NCBI GenBank assembly: GCA_900542565.1
Contig: UQOC01000004.1
Span: 1 to 64,000, forward strand
Length of the DNA stretch: 64,000 nt
Reading direction: 5' to 3'
From: an uncultured Eubacteriales bacterium
GTDB taxonomy: Bacteria > Bacillota > Clostridia > Peptostreptococcales > Anaerovoracaceae
Part shown: in pieces, positions 1 through 6,953 of the stretch
How the letters are laid out: the number at the start of each line of letters is the position of its first letter
How positions within the stretch are numbered: the first letter of the stretch is position 1
Made by a program: the position numbers and the translations under genes
The notes under the pieces: model-generated
Database searches by the model: none
What the model was told of the DNA's origin: nothing
What the model saw: only the letters and a program-made list of their open reading frames with translations

Positions 1-58
1 AATCCGCTTCAATCTGTTTTTCTTTCTCACGCAGGGAAGGCTCCCGCTTCTTCCCCAT
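1..58 (-). CDS. Start of an unidentified protein, cut by window edge
   Basis: An ATG at 58-56 opens a frame that runs off the left edge of the window. It is preceded by an AAAGG-type ribosome binding site and overlaps the last 11 codons or so of the methyltransferase gene. The visible 19 codons encode a highly charged Lys/Glu/Arg-rich start (MGKKREPSLREKEKQIEAD). No family can be assigned from so little sequence. The overlap and ribosome binding site suggest a translationally coupled next gene of the repair operon. Confidence 0.4.
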   Translation of the reverse strand, partial: MGKKREPSLREKEKQIEAD

Positions 59-548
59 CTGCCTTTTCCAACTGCAACAATTTTATCTTTTTATCTATTC
101 CCCCGGCGTAACCCGTTAGGCTGCCGTTTGTGCCTACGACACGATGACAGGGAACAATGATTGAAATTTCATTGTGGCCCACCGCGCCGCCTACGGCCTG
201 CGCTGACATACGGGACAATCCTTTCTTCACGGCGATCTGCTTTGCAATTTCGCCGTATGTCATAGTCTGGCCGTATGGAATAGTATAGAGGATTTCCCAT
301 ACCTCAGTCTGAAAGTCTGTGCCTGTGAAATGAAGCGGTACAGTAAAGTCCGGCTCTTTCCCCGAAAAGTAAATATCAAACCACTGTTTTACTTTTTCAA
401 AAAGGGGAACTTCTTTTTCCTCATGCTCTTTGTCCAGATAAAGCGCAAAATATTTTTGCCCCTCGAACCATAATCCGGTTAAGCCAATATCATCTGCGGC
501 TAAAAGAATATCGCCAATGGGGTAACAATAATGACTGGTGTACTGCAT
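27..548 (-). CDS. ogt: Methylated-DNA--protein-cysteine S-methyltransferase
   Basis: This 173-residue protein is the suicide enzyme that moves the methyl group of O6-methylguanine onto its own cysteine. The active-site motif IVPCHRVVG lies near residue 135, followed by the usual GYAGG-containing tail, and the helix-turn-helix part precedes it. Length matches Ogt/MGMT proteins without an Ada regulatory half. The ATG at 548 is preferred to an upstream TTG because AAGGG sits six bases before it. It overlaps the end of the upstream monooxygenase-like gene by a few bases and is probably co-transcribed with the Ada zinc domain and glycosylase genes. Confidence 0.93.
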   Translation of the reverse strand: MQYTSHYCYPIGDILLAADDIGLTGLWFEGQKYFALYLDKEHEEKEVPLFEKVKQWFDIYFSGKEPDFTVPLHFTGTDFQTEVWEILYTIPYGQTMTYGEIAKQIAVKKGLSRMSAQAVGGAVGHNEISIIVPCHRVVGTNGSLTGYAGGIDKKIKLLQLEKADGEEAGAFPA

Positions 549-550
549 TA

Positions 551-910
551 TCAACCCTTCAATTCAAAATACTGATTAGAGTCCTGTGGAGCCTGTGTGC
601 GTTCTGTGTTCGTGTAGGAACGGATTTCGGAGCAGACCGTAATTTTATAACTCTCAAACAGTTTTTCTCGTCCCTCTTTCTGGCTCATGCGGTGCTGCAT
701 GGCGTTTCTCCAACGCTCTACGGCGGCCTCGTCCGTCCATATATTCATGGACAGCAGTTTACCGTCCTCATTCAGACTGGAAAACCGCTCTGCCCGGATA
801 AAACCCTCAAATCCGGCAAGCAAAGGTTTCAACATAGCCGCAAGGTCGAGGTATTTCTTCATTCCGGCCTTTGTGGGCTTCACTTCAAACAAAACAACAA
901 TATTTGCCAT
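551..910 (-). CDS. Antibiotic biosynthesis monooxygenase (ABM) family protein
   Basis: This 119-residue protein starts with a beta strand (ANIVVLFEVKP) and carries a central WTDEAAVERWRN-type segment, the pattern of the ABM ferredoxin-like barrel fold. Family members range from small quinol oxygenases to heme-degrading enzymes. No substrate can be inferred here. A GGAGG site lies before the ATG at 910. The gene sits between the Ada zinc-domain gene and ogt in one operon, so a role in handling oxidised or alkylating metabolites is possible but unproven. Confidence 0.72.
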   Translation of the reverse strand: MANIVVLFEVKPTKAGMKKYLDLAAMLKPLLAGFEGFIRAERFSSLNEDGKLLSMNIWTDEAAVERWRNAMQHRMSQKEGREKLFESYKITVCSEIRSYTNTERTQAPQDSNQYFELKG

Positions 911-929
911 TTCTTACTTCCTCCTATTT

Positions 930-1145
930 TCAAATCATTTCCGGCTTGCACCGTTTACAAGGGCGGTAGCCGTTTATCAATGCTTCTTCCAAAGTATCAA
1001 AAAACACAATATTTTTCTCTAATGGTGTGCACGATGAACAGGACGGGCAGCAAACAATTTTTGTAGATTTTACTGCAACAAAAAATTGTCCGTCATACCG
1101 TTTATCCTTGTTTTTGACCGCTTTTATCTTTTCTTCTCGTTCCAC
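930..1145 (-). CDS. Stand-alone Ada-type metal-binding domain protein
   Basis: The roughly 71-residue product matches the N-terminal zinc domain of Ada: YDGQFFVAVKSTKIVCCPSC near the start and GYRPCKRCKP at the end, giving four cysteine ligands. In Ada one of these cysteines repairs methylphosphotriesters and so senses alkylation. Here the domain is free, not fused to AraC or methyltransferase parts. A GTG at 1145 has AAGGAG six bases upstream. A longer ATG start at 1169 is possible but has a poor site. It overlaps the end of the upstream glycosylase gene by 44 bases. Confidence 0.8.
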   Translation of the reverse strand: MEREEKIKAVKNKDKRYDGQFFVAVKSTKIVCCPSCSSCTPLEKNIVFFDTLEEALINGYRPCKRCKPEMI

Positions 1146-1788
1146 GGCTTTCTCCTTTCTTCGGCGCATAGTCTTTCATGCCGGGAATAGCCCCGCCCGC
1201 AACAGCCCACAAATACAAACTGGCAACGCTGCAATAAGGACTGAACCGCCTGCGGTATTTTTCAAACAACTTGCGGTCTATTTTCCTGTGGTGGTAGACC
1301 ATACGCAGCCCACGCTGGATTGCCAAATCGTCAAAACTGAAAATATCGGGACGCTGCAAGCAGAACAGCAAAATCATTTCCGCTGTCCATACGCCTATGC
1401 CTTTAAGGGAAGCTAATTCTTTAATTGCGTCTGCGTCCGGCATAAGGGCGATACGCTGCAAGTCAAATTCTTTATCCTGTACCTTTTTTGCAAAATCCTG
1501 AATGTATTCTGCCTTGCGAAATGTCATGCCAAAAGACTGTAATTCGGAAATGCTTGCTTCAGCAATAGCCGCAGCATTTACATCTCCAAAACTGTCTTTC
1601 ATTCTCTGCCAGATGGTAGCCTGCGCCTTTGTTGATATTTGCTGGCCGATAATGTGATGGACGACAGAGGAAAACAAATCGGTGTCTATCTCGCGGTCAA
1701 CATGACCGATTTCATCAATGACAGCACCTAAGATTTTGTCCTTGCCTTTCAAATATTCCACTTCGGTTTTTCCATAAAGGAAATACAA
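1102..1788 (-). CDS. DNA-3-methyladenine glycosylase II (HhH-GPD, AlkA type)
   Basis: The 228-residue protein is a base-excision glycosylase of the HhH-GPD superfamily. The hairpin LASLKGIGVWTAEMILLFCL lies near residue 130, followed by the catalytic-aspartate region FSFDDLAIQRGL. It lacks the N-terminal beta domain of E. coli AlkA, as is usual for short clostridial forms. The start is a TTG at 1788 with GAGGG upstream; the first residues (MYFLYGKTEVEYLK) fit the family. It is the first gene of the minus-strand repair operon and is divergent from the AraC gene. Confidence 0.9.
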   Translation of the reverse strand: MYFLYGKTEVEYLKGKDKILGAVIDEIGHVDREIDTDLFSSVVHHIIGQQISTKAQATIWQRMKDSFGDVNAAAIAEASISELQSFGMTFRKAEYIQDFAKKVQDKEFDLQRIALMPDADAIKELASLKGIGVWTAEMILLFCLQRPDIFSFDDLAIQRGLRMVYHHRKIDRKLFEKYRRRFSPYCSVASLYLWAVAGGAIPGMKDYAPKKGESRGTRRKDKSGQKQG

Positions 1789-1831
1789 TCACTAACCCTC
1801 CCCTCTGTCTTGACTTTTTCTTTTGGACATA

Positions 1832-1848
1832 TTGTGATTTTATCACAA
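1832..1848. promoter_or_regulatory. Dyad TTGTGAT-N3-ATCACAA in the divergent promoter region
   Basis: This perfect 7-bp dyad lies between the divergent glycosylase and AraC genes. It could be an operator for a dimeric regulator of either direction. No binding protein is identified. Confidence 0.45.
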
Positions 1849-1858
1849 AAAACGGGCT

Positions 1859-1887
1859 GATACTATTATAAAATCACCGGATACTAT
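1859..1887 (+). promoter_or_regulatory. Direct repeats GATACTAT 21 bp apart (candidate AraC-family site)
   Basis: GATACTAT occurs at 1859-1866 and 1880-1887. The 21-bp spacing is two helical turns, typical of AraC/XylS-family sites bound on one DNA face. The repeats end about 28 bp before the AraC start codon, so autoregulation is the simplest reading. Confidence 0.5.
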
Positions 1888-1914
1888 CATTATATTTCCA
1901 AAGGAGAAGCGGTA

Positions 1915-2817
1915 ATGGAAAACGGAAAAGAGGATTTCATCAATTCGGTCAATCTGAATATCAACACGGATTTTCCCTATCTGGTTCTTGATGTTATCAA
2001 CGATAAATCCTATCCCAGAAATCCGGGCTTTCAGGTCATGCACTGGCATGAAGATTTGCAATTCATCTATGTACTGAATGGCATAATAGAAGTACGGACA
2101 CTTGATAATGCGATACGGGTACAGGCAGGAGAAGCAATTTTTATCAATAAGAATATAGTGCATATGGTAAGTCGGCTTGGAGATTGTCACTATAACAGCT
2201 TTATTTTCCCCGCATATTTCCTTGAATTTTATCCCGGAAGTCCGGCGAAAATCTTTGTTGAAAACATAACGGCAAACGAACAGCTTTCCGTTTTCCGGTT
2301 TTCTTCCCTTGTTGACTGGCATAAAGATATGACAGTGATATTACAGCAGTTAGTAGAGATTGAAAGAAATAAAACGGCATTTTATGCCTATGAGGTTTTA
2401 GTCCGGCTTTCTGCCCTGTGGCTAATTATGAGAAAAAACATAACAATCTCGCCAGAAGGAAAGGAAAGCGTTGTCAATCTTCGTATGCAAAAAATCCTTC
2501 GCTATATTGAAGAACACTACGCAGTTACATTAGCTGATTTATCAAAAAGCGCAAATATCAGCAAATCAGAGTGTTCCAGATGTTTCAAATTAAGTCTGAA
2601 TACTACGCCTTATAAGTATCTCACTGAATATCGTCTGTCAATGGCAGCGCAGCTTTTGAAAACTACAAGAGAACCTGTTGGCAATATTGCGGCCAGCGTT
2701 GGTTTTCGCCAAATGAGCCATTTCGGAAAATGCTTTAGAGAAAAAACGGGCTATTCTCCGAAAGCATATCGTGAAGTGGAGAATAACCCTTATAATCTGT
2801 ATCATGCTGCGGAATAG
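1915..2817 (+). CDS. AraC family transcriptional regulator with cupin sensor
   Basis: This 300-residue regulator has an N-terminal cupin-like part (HWHEDLQFIYVLNG near residue 42, then an AGEAIFINKNIVHMV strand) and a C-terminal double helix-turn-helix (about 190-290), with the family signature AASVGFRQMSHFGKCFREKTGYSPKAYR split over two helices. The sensor part is not Ada-like, so it probably binds a small ligand. AAGGAG precedes the ATG. It is divergent from the alkylation-repair operon and may control it or itself through sites at 1832-1887. Confidence 0.92.
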   Translation: MENGKEDFINSVNLNINTDFPYLVLDVINDKSYPRNPGFQVMHWHEDLQFIYVLNGIIEVRTLDNAIRVQAGEAIFINKNIVHMVSRLGDCHYNSFIFPAYFLEFYPGSPAKIFVENITANEQLSVFRFSSLVDWHKDMTVILQQLVEIERNKTAFYAYEVLVRLSALWLIMRKNITISPEGKESVVNLRMQKILRYIEEHYAVTLADLSKSANISKSECSRCFKLSLNTTPYKYLTEYRLSMAAQLLKTTREPVGNIAASVGFRQMSHFGKCFREKTGYSPKAYREVENNPYNLYHAAE

Positions 2818-2902
2818 TGGTCTGCTGTCTAATAAGTTCTTGTGTGTTACTTTATGGCACATGAGCATTTACTCAAGGCACATATTTCCCCACATATAGC
2901 AA

Positions 2903-2932
2903 ACGACGATACTCCTTTTAAGAATATCGTCG
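2903..2932 (+). terminator. Hairpin after the AraC gene
   Basis: CGACGATA (2904-2911) pairs with TATCGTCG (2925-2932) around a 13-base loop, followed by a short T-containing stretch. It is about 85 bp after the AraC stop codon. The remaining unassigned sequence between 2933 and 3141 holds no supported gene. Confidence 0.5.
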
Positions 2933-3141
2933 CTTTACTGTATCATTATATAAGATTTGTCACATCAAGGCGCTTTCAAAAATGGTGTAGCAGTGGTGTA
3001 GTAAGCGCTTTTCCGCTCCATAAAACCATTGATTTTACTGGCTTTTTCGGGACTTTTCAAGATACTGCCGTGGCAGATGAAAAGCACTCGTATCATATAC
3101 TAAAATTCTCCTGCCTTATCAAAATTACCATTCACGGATCC

Positions 3142-3804
3142 CTACTTTTCCATCAGCTCCAGGATGGCCGCTGCCATGTTTTCCTTGGAGATCGGTTTCA
3201 GCATGCTCCTGGTGATATCCAGCTCGTATGCCGGCTTGTATCCGTAGAATTTGTGGCTCTGGATATACTTTGCCGGTATCTCGTTCCTGAAATCATATAT
3301 GGCGAACTCCCCTGTGGTGGTGGAAATGGCTATGAACAGAGCCTTGTCTTTCTGAAGCTGGGTGTACTTTGCATCTCTCAGGTGCAGCTTGCCGCTCCTG
3401 GCCCAGAAGCCGGTGTAGTCGTTCATCAGTTCCAGCTTTCTGTGTCTGTCTCCTTTTACTACCAGAAAGTCACTGGTAGCGGAAGTCTTTACATCAGGCA
3501 GTATCCTCCTGTTCCTGTCCGCTCCGCCCAGATACAGATCATATTTATCTGAGGACAGCACGCTCAGGAAATGATCTTCTATAAGCCATGAAGCCACCAG
3601 GTCCTGCCCATATTCTATTGGTTTTCTCCTGTCAGCGTGATGAACGCAGCTTATCAGATTGTCATATGTATCAGGAAATTTTTTCTCCAGCTGGTCTATG
3701 TCGCCTTTAAGGACGATGATGTTGTCCTCGCTGTAGTTCATGCTTTCTGCTACTTTCCAGAGGGACTGCTTGAAAAACTCCCCTGCTCCTTTAAATGCTC
3801 CCAT
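3142..3804 (-). CDS. Uncharacterised protein, possible nuclease-like fold
   Basis: I do not recognise this 220-residue soluble protein. It has no signal peptide or membrane segment. The middle contains RRILPDVKTSATSDFLVVKG (about 100-119) followed by KLELMNDYTGFW, and strand-like stretches such as ALFIAIST and EFAIYDF. The PD...E...K arrangement faintly resembles PD-(D/E)XK nucleases, but that is only a suggestion. It is the last gene of a minus-strand operon with the DUF1847 gene 42 bp upstream. Confidence 0.6.
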   Translation of the reverse strand: MGAFKGAGEFFKQSLWKVAESMNYSEDNIIVLKGDIDQLEKKFPDTYDNLISCVHHADRRKPIEYGQDLVASWLIEDHFLSVLSSDKYDLYLGGADRNRRILPDVKTSATSDFLVVKGDRHRKLELMNDYTGFWARSGKLHLRDAKYTQLQKDKALFIAISTTTGEFAIYDFRNEIPAKYIQSHKFYGYKPAYELDITRSMLKPISKENMAAAILELMEK

Positions 3805-3846
3805 GTTTGTCTCATCCTCCCGTCATTTAAGTATTTTATCTTCAGT

Positions 3847-4473
3847 TCATTTTTTTAGCTTGCTGTAATATGAGTCGGCAGTATAAAGAGCTGCTGCCGG
3901 ATTGTGGCCCAGCACCCGGTCCTTGGTGACGGCTGTGGTCACCAGCGCATCCGAATATTTATAAAAAAGGCTGTCGTGGCCTACGCACAATCCAACCACT
4001 ATGTTCAGGTCGGTCTTTTCTTTGTTCAGCAGCTTGGCCTGCAAGATGGGATTGCACATATTTTCGCCGATCTCGCTGCACTTTTGCGGTATGCCGACCG
4101 ATGTCTTTTTCTGTGTTCCTGCCTTACATGCTATCCCATAGACTTCAAATCCGTGGCTGCGCAGGATAGCGGCCAGGATACGGCTTTCTTTGAGGAGACC
4201 TACGCAGGTTGCGATCCCCAGCTTTTTCGCACCTATTTTGTGAGCAAAGTCCATGATCTCCTCTATCCTGGTATATTTGCAGTAGTGCTCGAATTCCACC
4301 TCAGCAGCCGCGATGGTCACCTGACGGACTTTTTCGTCCTCATAACATTTCATGGCTTCTTCCAGCACTTTCTGGTCCATGTGGGTAGTAAGGCAAAATT
4401 CCGGAAAGGTTTTGTCCATCTGGCTGCAATTTTTGACTGCGCAGTCGATACATGACATTTGATCTTTTTTCAT
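3847..4473 (-). CDS. DUF1847 family cysteine-rich protein
   Basis: The 208-residue protein begins with MSCIDCAVKNCSQMDKTFPEFC, a clustered-cysteine start typical of DUF1847 and suggestive of metal or cluster binding. Later come IGIATCVGLLKESR-like and VGLCVGHDSLFYKYSDA segments, the latter with a conserved Cys and His, and a C-terminal DRVLGHNPAAALY. The family is found in anaerobes and its function is unknown. GGAGAT precedes the ATG. It lies between the 220-residue unknown gene and a 61-codon gene in one operon. Confidence 0.85.
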   Translation of the reverse strand: MKKDQMSCIDCAVKNCSQMDKTFPEFCLTTHMDQKVLEEAMKCYEDEKVRQVTIAAAEVEFEHYCKYTRIEEIMDFAHKIGAKKLGIATCVGLLKESRILAAILRSHGFEVYGIACKAGTQKKTSVGIPQKCSEIGENMCNPILQAKLLNKEKTDLNIVVGLCVGHDSLFYKYSDALVTTAVTKDRVLGHNPAAALYTADSYYSKLKK

Positions 4474-4497
4474 AGTTTATCTCCGTTCTTTTTTCTC

Positions 4498-4683
4498 TTA
4501 AATTTCTTTTTCCATATTGATCGCTCTCAGCAGCGGCATCGCATCTTCCTTTGATATATAAAGTGTACAGAAATTATTTGCAAAATATACGATGTATTCT
4601 TTTTTCTTTTCTTCAATATAGCATATCATATCCGTATTGACGATGATATCTTTGTCAGACAGGTTTAACTTTATAAAACTCAT
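4498..4683 (-). CDS. Small hypothetical protein, 61 residues
   Basis: A short beta-rich protein (MSFIKLNLSDKDIIVNTDMI...). Its shape, with an opening lysine/leucine strand and an N-T-D-M-I segment, faintly recalls FlbD/SwrD-like small proteins, but the match is too weak to name it. It has a plausible AAAGG site before ATG and fits an operon between TraX-like and DUF1847 genes, with gaps of 36 and 24 bp. Confidence 0.55.
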   Translation of the reverse strand: MSFIKLNLSDKDIIVNTDMICYIEEKKKEYIVYFANNFCTLYISKEDAMPLLRAINMEKEI

Positions 4684-4719
4684 TTGACCACGCCTTTCAT
4701 CATTTATCTTTCTCCAGTC

Positions 4720-5463
4720 TTATCCCAGCAGCCTTATGGCTCCTATCAGCGCCAGATGGGCCGGGTAATATATATAGAAAAACCATTTTGAAAAGTTCCT
4801 GCCTTTTTCCATGCGGCGGCCGTTATAGCCAAAGACTATGGCAACTCCTGCCAGAGCAGGCCCTGCCATGTTTTCCAGAGCGTATATAAGGCTTTCTGCC
4901 GGAGGGTAGATCCCGTAAACCGCCATGAACCTGTACAGCCCCTGGAGCAGTACAGCCGCCACGAAAGCGCCCTTGACCTTTTCCTCGTCTTTTCCGGCCC
5001 ACTGGAACATCAGCGTGAACATCGGCGCCACATAGGACCAGTCCGAGTAACCTGAAAGGTAAAATGCGCCAAAGACGATCAAAACTTTCAGGAGCACATT
5101 TTCAATATCCTCAAGCGCCCATACCATGCAGAAGCACAAAAACAGGGTGAATATCATGTTCATGCCGCAATAGGCGATCCCGTCAGTCCCGACAAAGGCC
5201 TCTGAAAAAGCCATGCAAAAGGGCAGCTCGGAAAGGGCGGAGAACAAAAGCAGCCTCAGGCCGTATTTTAGCTTCGATCTGGTATAGTGACAGCCTTCCA
5301 CCAGAAAATAGCACATTACCGGCGCCGTAAAATATCCTATATAGATAAAGACTTCATACATGACCGTACCCGGCGTCAGGAATACTCTCGCCACATGGTT
5401 GAGCGTCATGGCCGCCATGGCAATGTATTTTATCACATCTCTGTTCAGCGGTCTTGTGTCCAT
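4720..5463 (-). CDS. TraX family membrane protein
   Basis: This 247-residue integral membrane protein has about eight hydrophobic segments and begins RPLNRDVIKYIAMAAMTLNH, the conserved start of TraX/YfcC-type acyltransferase-like proteins. F-plasmid TraX acetylates pilin, but chromosomal clostridial copies have no conjugation genes nearby and probably modify another envelope component. GAGGTG precedes the ATG. It is the first gene of the minus-strand operon reaching to 3142. Confidence 0.85.
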   Translation of the reverse strand: MDTRPLNRDVIKYIAMAAMTLNHVARVFLTPGTVMYEVFIYIGYFTAPVMCYFLVEGCHYTRSKLKYGLRLLLFSALSELPFCMAFSEAFVGTDGIAYCGMNMIFTLFLCFCMVWALEDIENVLLKVLIVFGAFYLSGYSDWSYVAPMFTLMFQWAGKDEEKVKGAFVAAVLLQGLYRFMAVYGIYPPAESLIYALENMAGPALAGVAIVFGYNGRRMEKGRNFSKWFFYIYYPAHLALIGAIRLLG

Positions 5464-5567
5464 TTCTCACCTCTCCGGCTTGCGGCCTATCCGGCCGGGC
5501 CTCGTACAATCGCTTCTTATATTTTAGCACATGGAGCAAATTGTTGGTACACTTTTATAGGAAAATA

Positions 5568-5576
5568 TGCTATACT
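5568..5576 (+). promoter_or_regulatory. Extended -10 promoter before the dehydratase operon
   Basis: TGC-TATACT (hexamer 5571-5576) forms an extended -10 with no good -35. It would give a leader of about 100 bases before the ATG at 5685. Confidence 0.45.
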
Positions 5577-5684
5577 GTTTTTATTTTCCGGGTCTAAGGA
5601 CATCCTTCTTGCGGAATAATTTTTTTGCGGCCAGAAGTTTTCCTCCGCGCACATAATATCATACTACATAATACGAGGTGAACA

Positions 5685-6953
5685 ATGTCCATTGTAGAAA
5701 AATATATAGAATATGTAAAAAATGAAGCTGTGAAAAAGCCTGAGAAGAGCTGGAACAAGATCCTGCTGGGCTATAAGGCCAACAAGTTGATTACCAGGAT
5801 CGCTCCCAACAGAGACATCTCAAAGGGATATCAAAAGCTGGAGGCCATGATGATGTCCCTGGTGGCCGATTCCCTTGTAAAAAAAGACAGTTATGTCTGG
5901 GGAAATATTTTCGCTCCCAGCGAGATCATGCAGTGCTTCGGGCTCAACAGCCTTTCCATCGAATGTCTGTCCTGCTATCTGGGCGGATTCCATCTTGAAG
6001 ATTATTTCATTGACTATGCCCAGGACATGGGGATCGCCCCTACTCTGTGCTCATATCACAAGACTTTTGTAGGCGGTGTGGAAAGCGGTGTCGTACAGCC
6101 GCCCCGCTATGCGGTCACCACTTCCCTTTCCTGCGACGGAAATCTCAACACTTTCCGCTATCTGGAAAAAACTGCCGGAGTGCCTTTCACATTTCTCGAT
6201 GTGCCTTACGACGATGACGACCTTTCAGTAAAATATCTGGCCGACCAGCTCCGCAGCCTGGCTGACAACCTGGCGGAACTGACCGGAAAACCTTTCTGCG
6301 AAGAACAGCTAAGGGAGATCATCAGGGTTGAAAACGAGACCAGAAAAGAGCTGAAAACATTTTTCCACCATCAGAAAGAACGCCATTATCCGGCGGAACT
6401 GGTAAGCCACCTGTACCTGATGATGGGCATGCACCTTCTGATCGGAAGCCGGGAATTTCTTGATCTTATCCGATTTATGAACGATGAGATCAGCCAGGCC
6501 CCGTCTTTTGAAGGAACCAAGATAATGTGGGTCCACCTGATACCATTTTATCAGGAGACCCTGAAAAAATATTTTAACAGCAGCAGCGACTATCAGATAG
6601 TTGCCACCGATATGAGCCTTGATTTTGCTGAAATGCTGGACGAGGACCATCCTTTTGAGGCCCTGGCCAGAAAGACCATCAAAAACCTTTTCAACGGCTC
6701 ATACGATCAAAAGAGCCGGAGGCTGGCCCAAATGGCTTCGGAGCTTCGGCCGGACGCGGTCATCAACTTCTGCCACTGGGGCTGCAAACAGGCCTTCGGC
6801 GGCAGCATGCTCCTTAAAGAAAAAATGCAGGAGCTGGGTATCCCCATGATAAATCTGGACGGCGACGGCATTGACAAGAGGAACAGCCACGACGGCCAGA
6901 TAAAGACCAGGCTGGAAGCCTTTCTGGAAATGATAAAGGAGACAAAATGTTAG
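5685..6953 (+). CDS. 2-hydroxyacyl-CoA dehydratase subunit, HgdB-like
   Basis: The 422-residue protein belongs to the iron-sulfur 2-hydroxyacyl-CoA dehydratase/benzoyl-CoA reductase family, which removes water from (R)-2-hydroxyacyl-CoA by ketyl-radical chemistry. Likely cluster ligands are in PTLCSYHK (about 126) and INFCHWGCKQAFGG (about 363). The tail GIPMINLDGDGIDKRNS is typical of the family. GAGGTG precedes the ATG. It overlaps the next gene by seven bases, so the two subunits are made together. No CoA transferase or dehydrogenase lies nearby, so the substrate is unknown. Confidence 0.88.
   Translation: MSIVEKYIEYVKNEAVKKPEKSWNKILLGYKANKLITRIAPNRDISKGYQKLEAMMMSLVADSLVKKDSYVWGNIFAPSEIMQCFGLNSLSIECLSCYLGGFHLEDYFIDYAQDMGIAPTLCSYHKTFVGGVESGVVQPPRYAVTTSLSCDGNLNTFRYLEKTAGVPFTFLDVPYDDDDLSVKYLADQLRSLADNLAELTGKPFCEEQLREIIRVENETRKELKTFFHHQKERHYPAELVSHLYLMMGMHLLIGSREFLDLIRFMNDEISQAPSFEGTKIMWVHLIPFYQETLKKYFNSSSDYQIVATDMSLDFAEMLDEDHPFEALARKTIKNLFNGSYDQKSRRLAQMASELRPDAVINFCHWGCKQAFGGSMLLKEKMQELGIPMINLDGDGIDKRNSHDGQIKTRLEAFLEMIKETKC

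Noticed and set aside
2930-3141. Integrase remnant after the AraC gene
   Set aside because: No readable integrase motif could be found in any frame, so only a possible boundary is reported.
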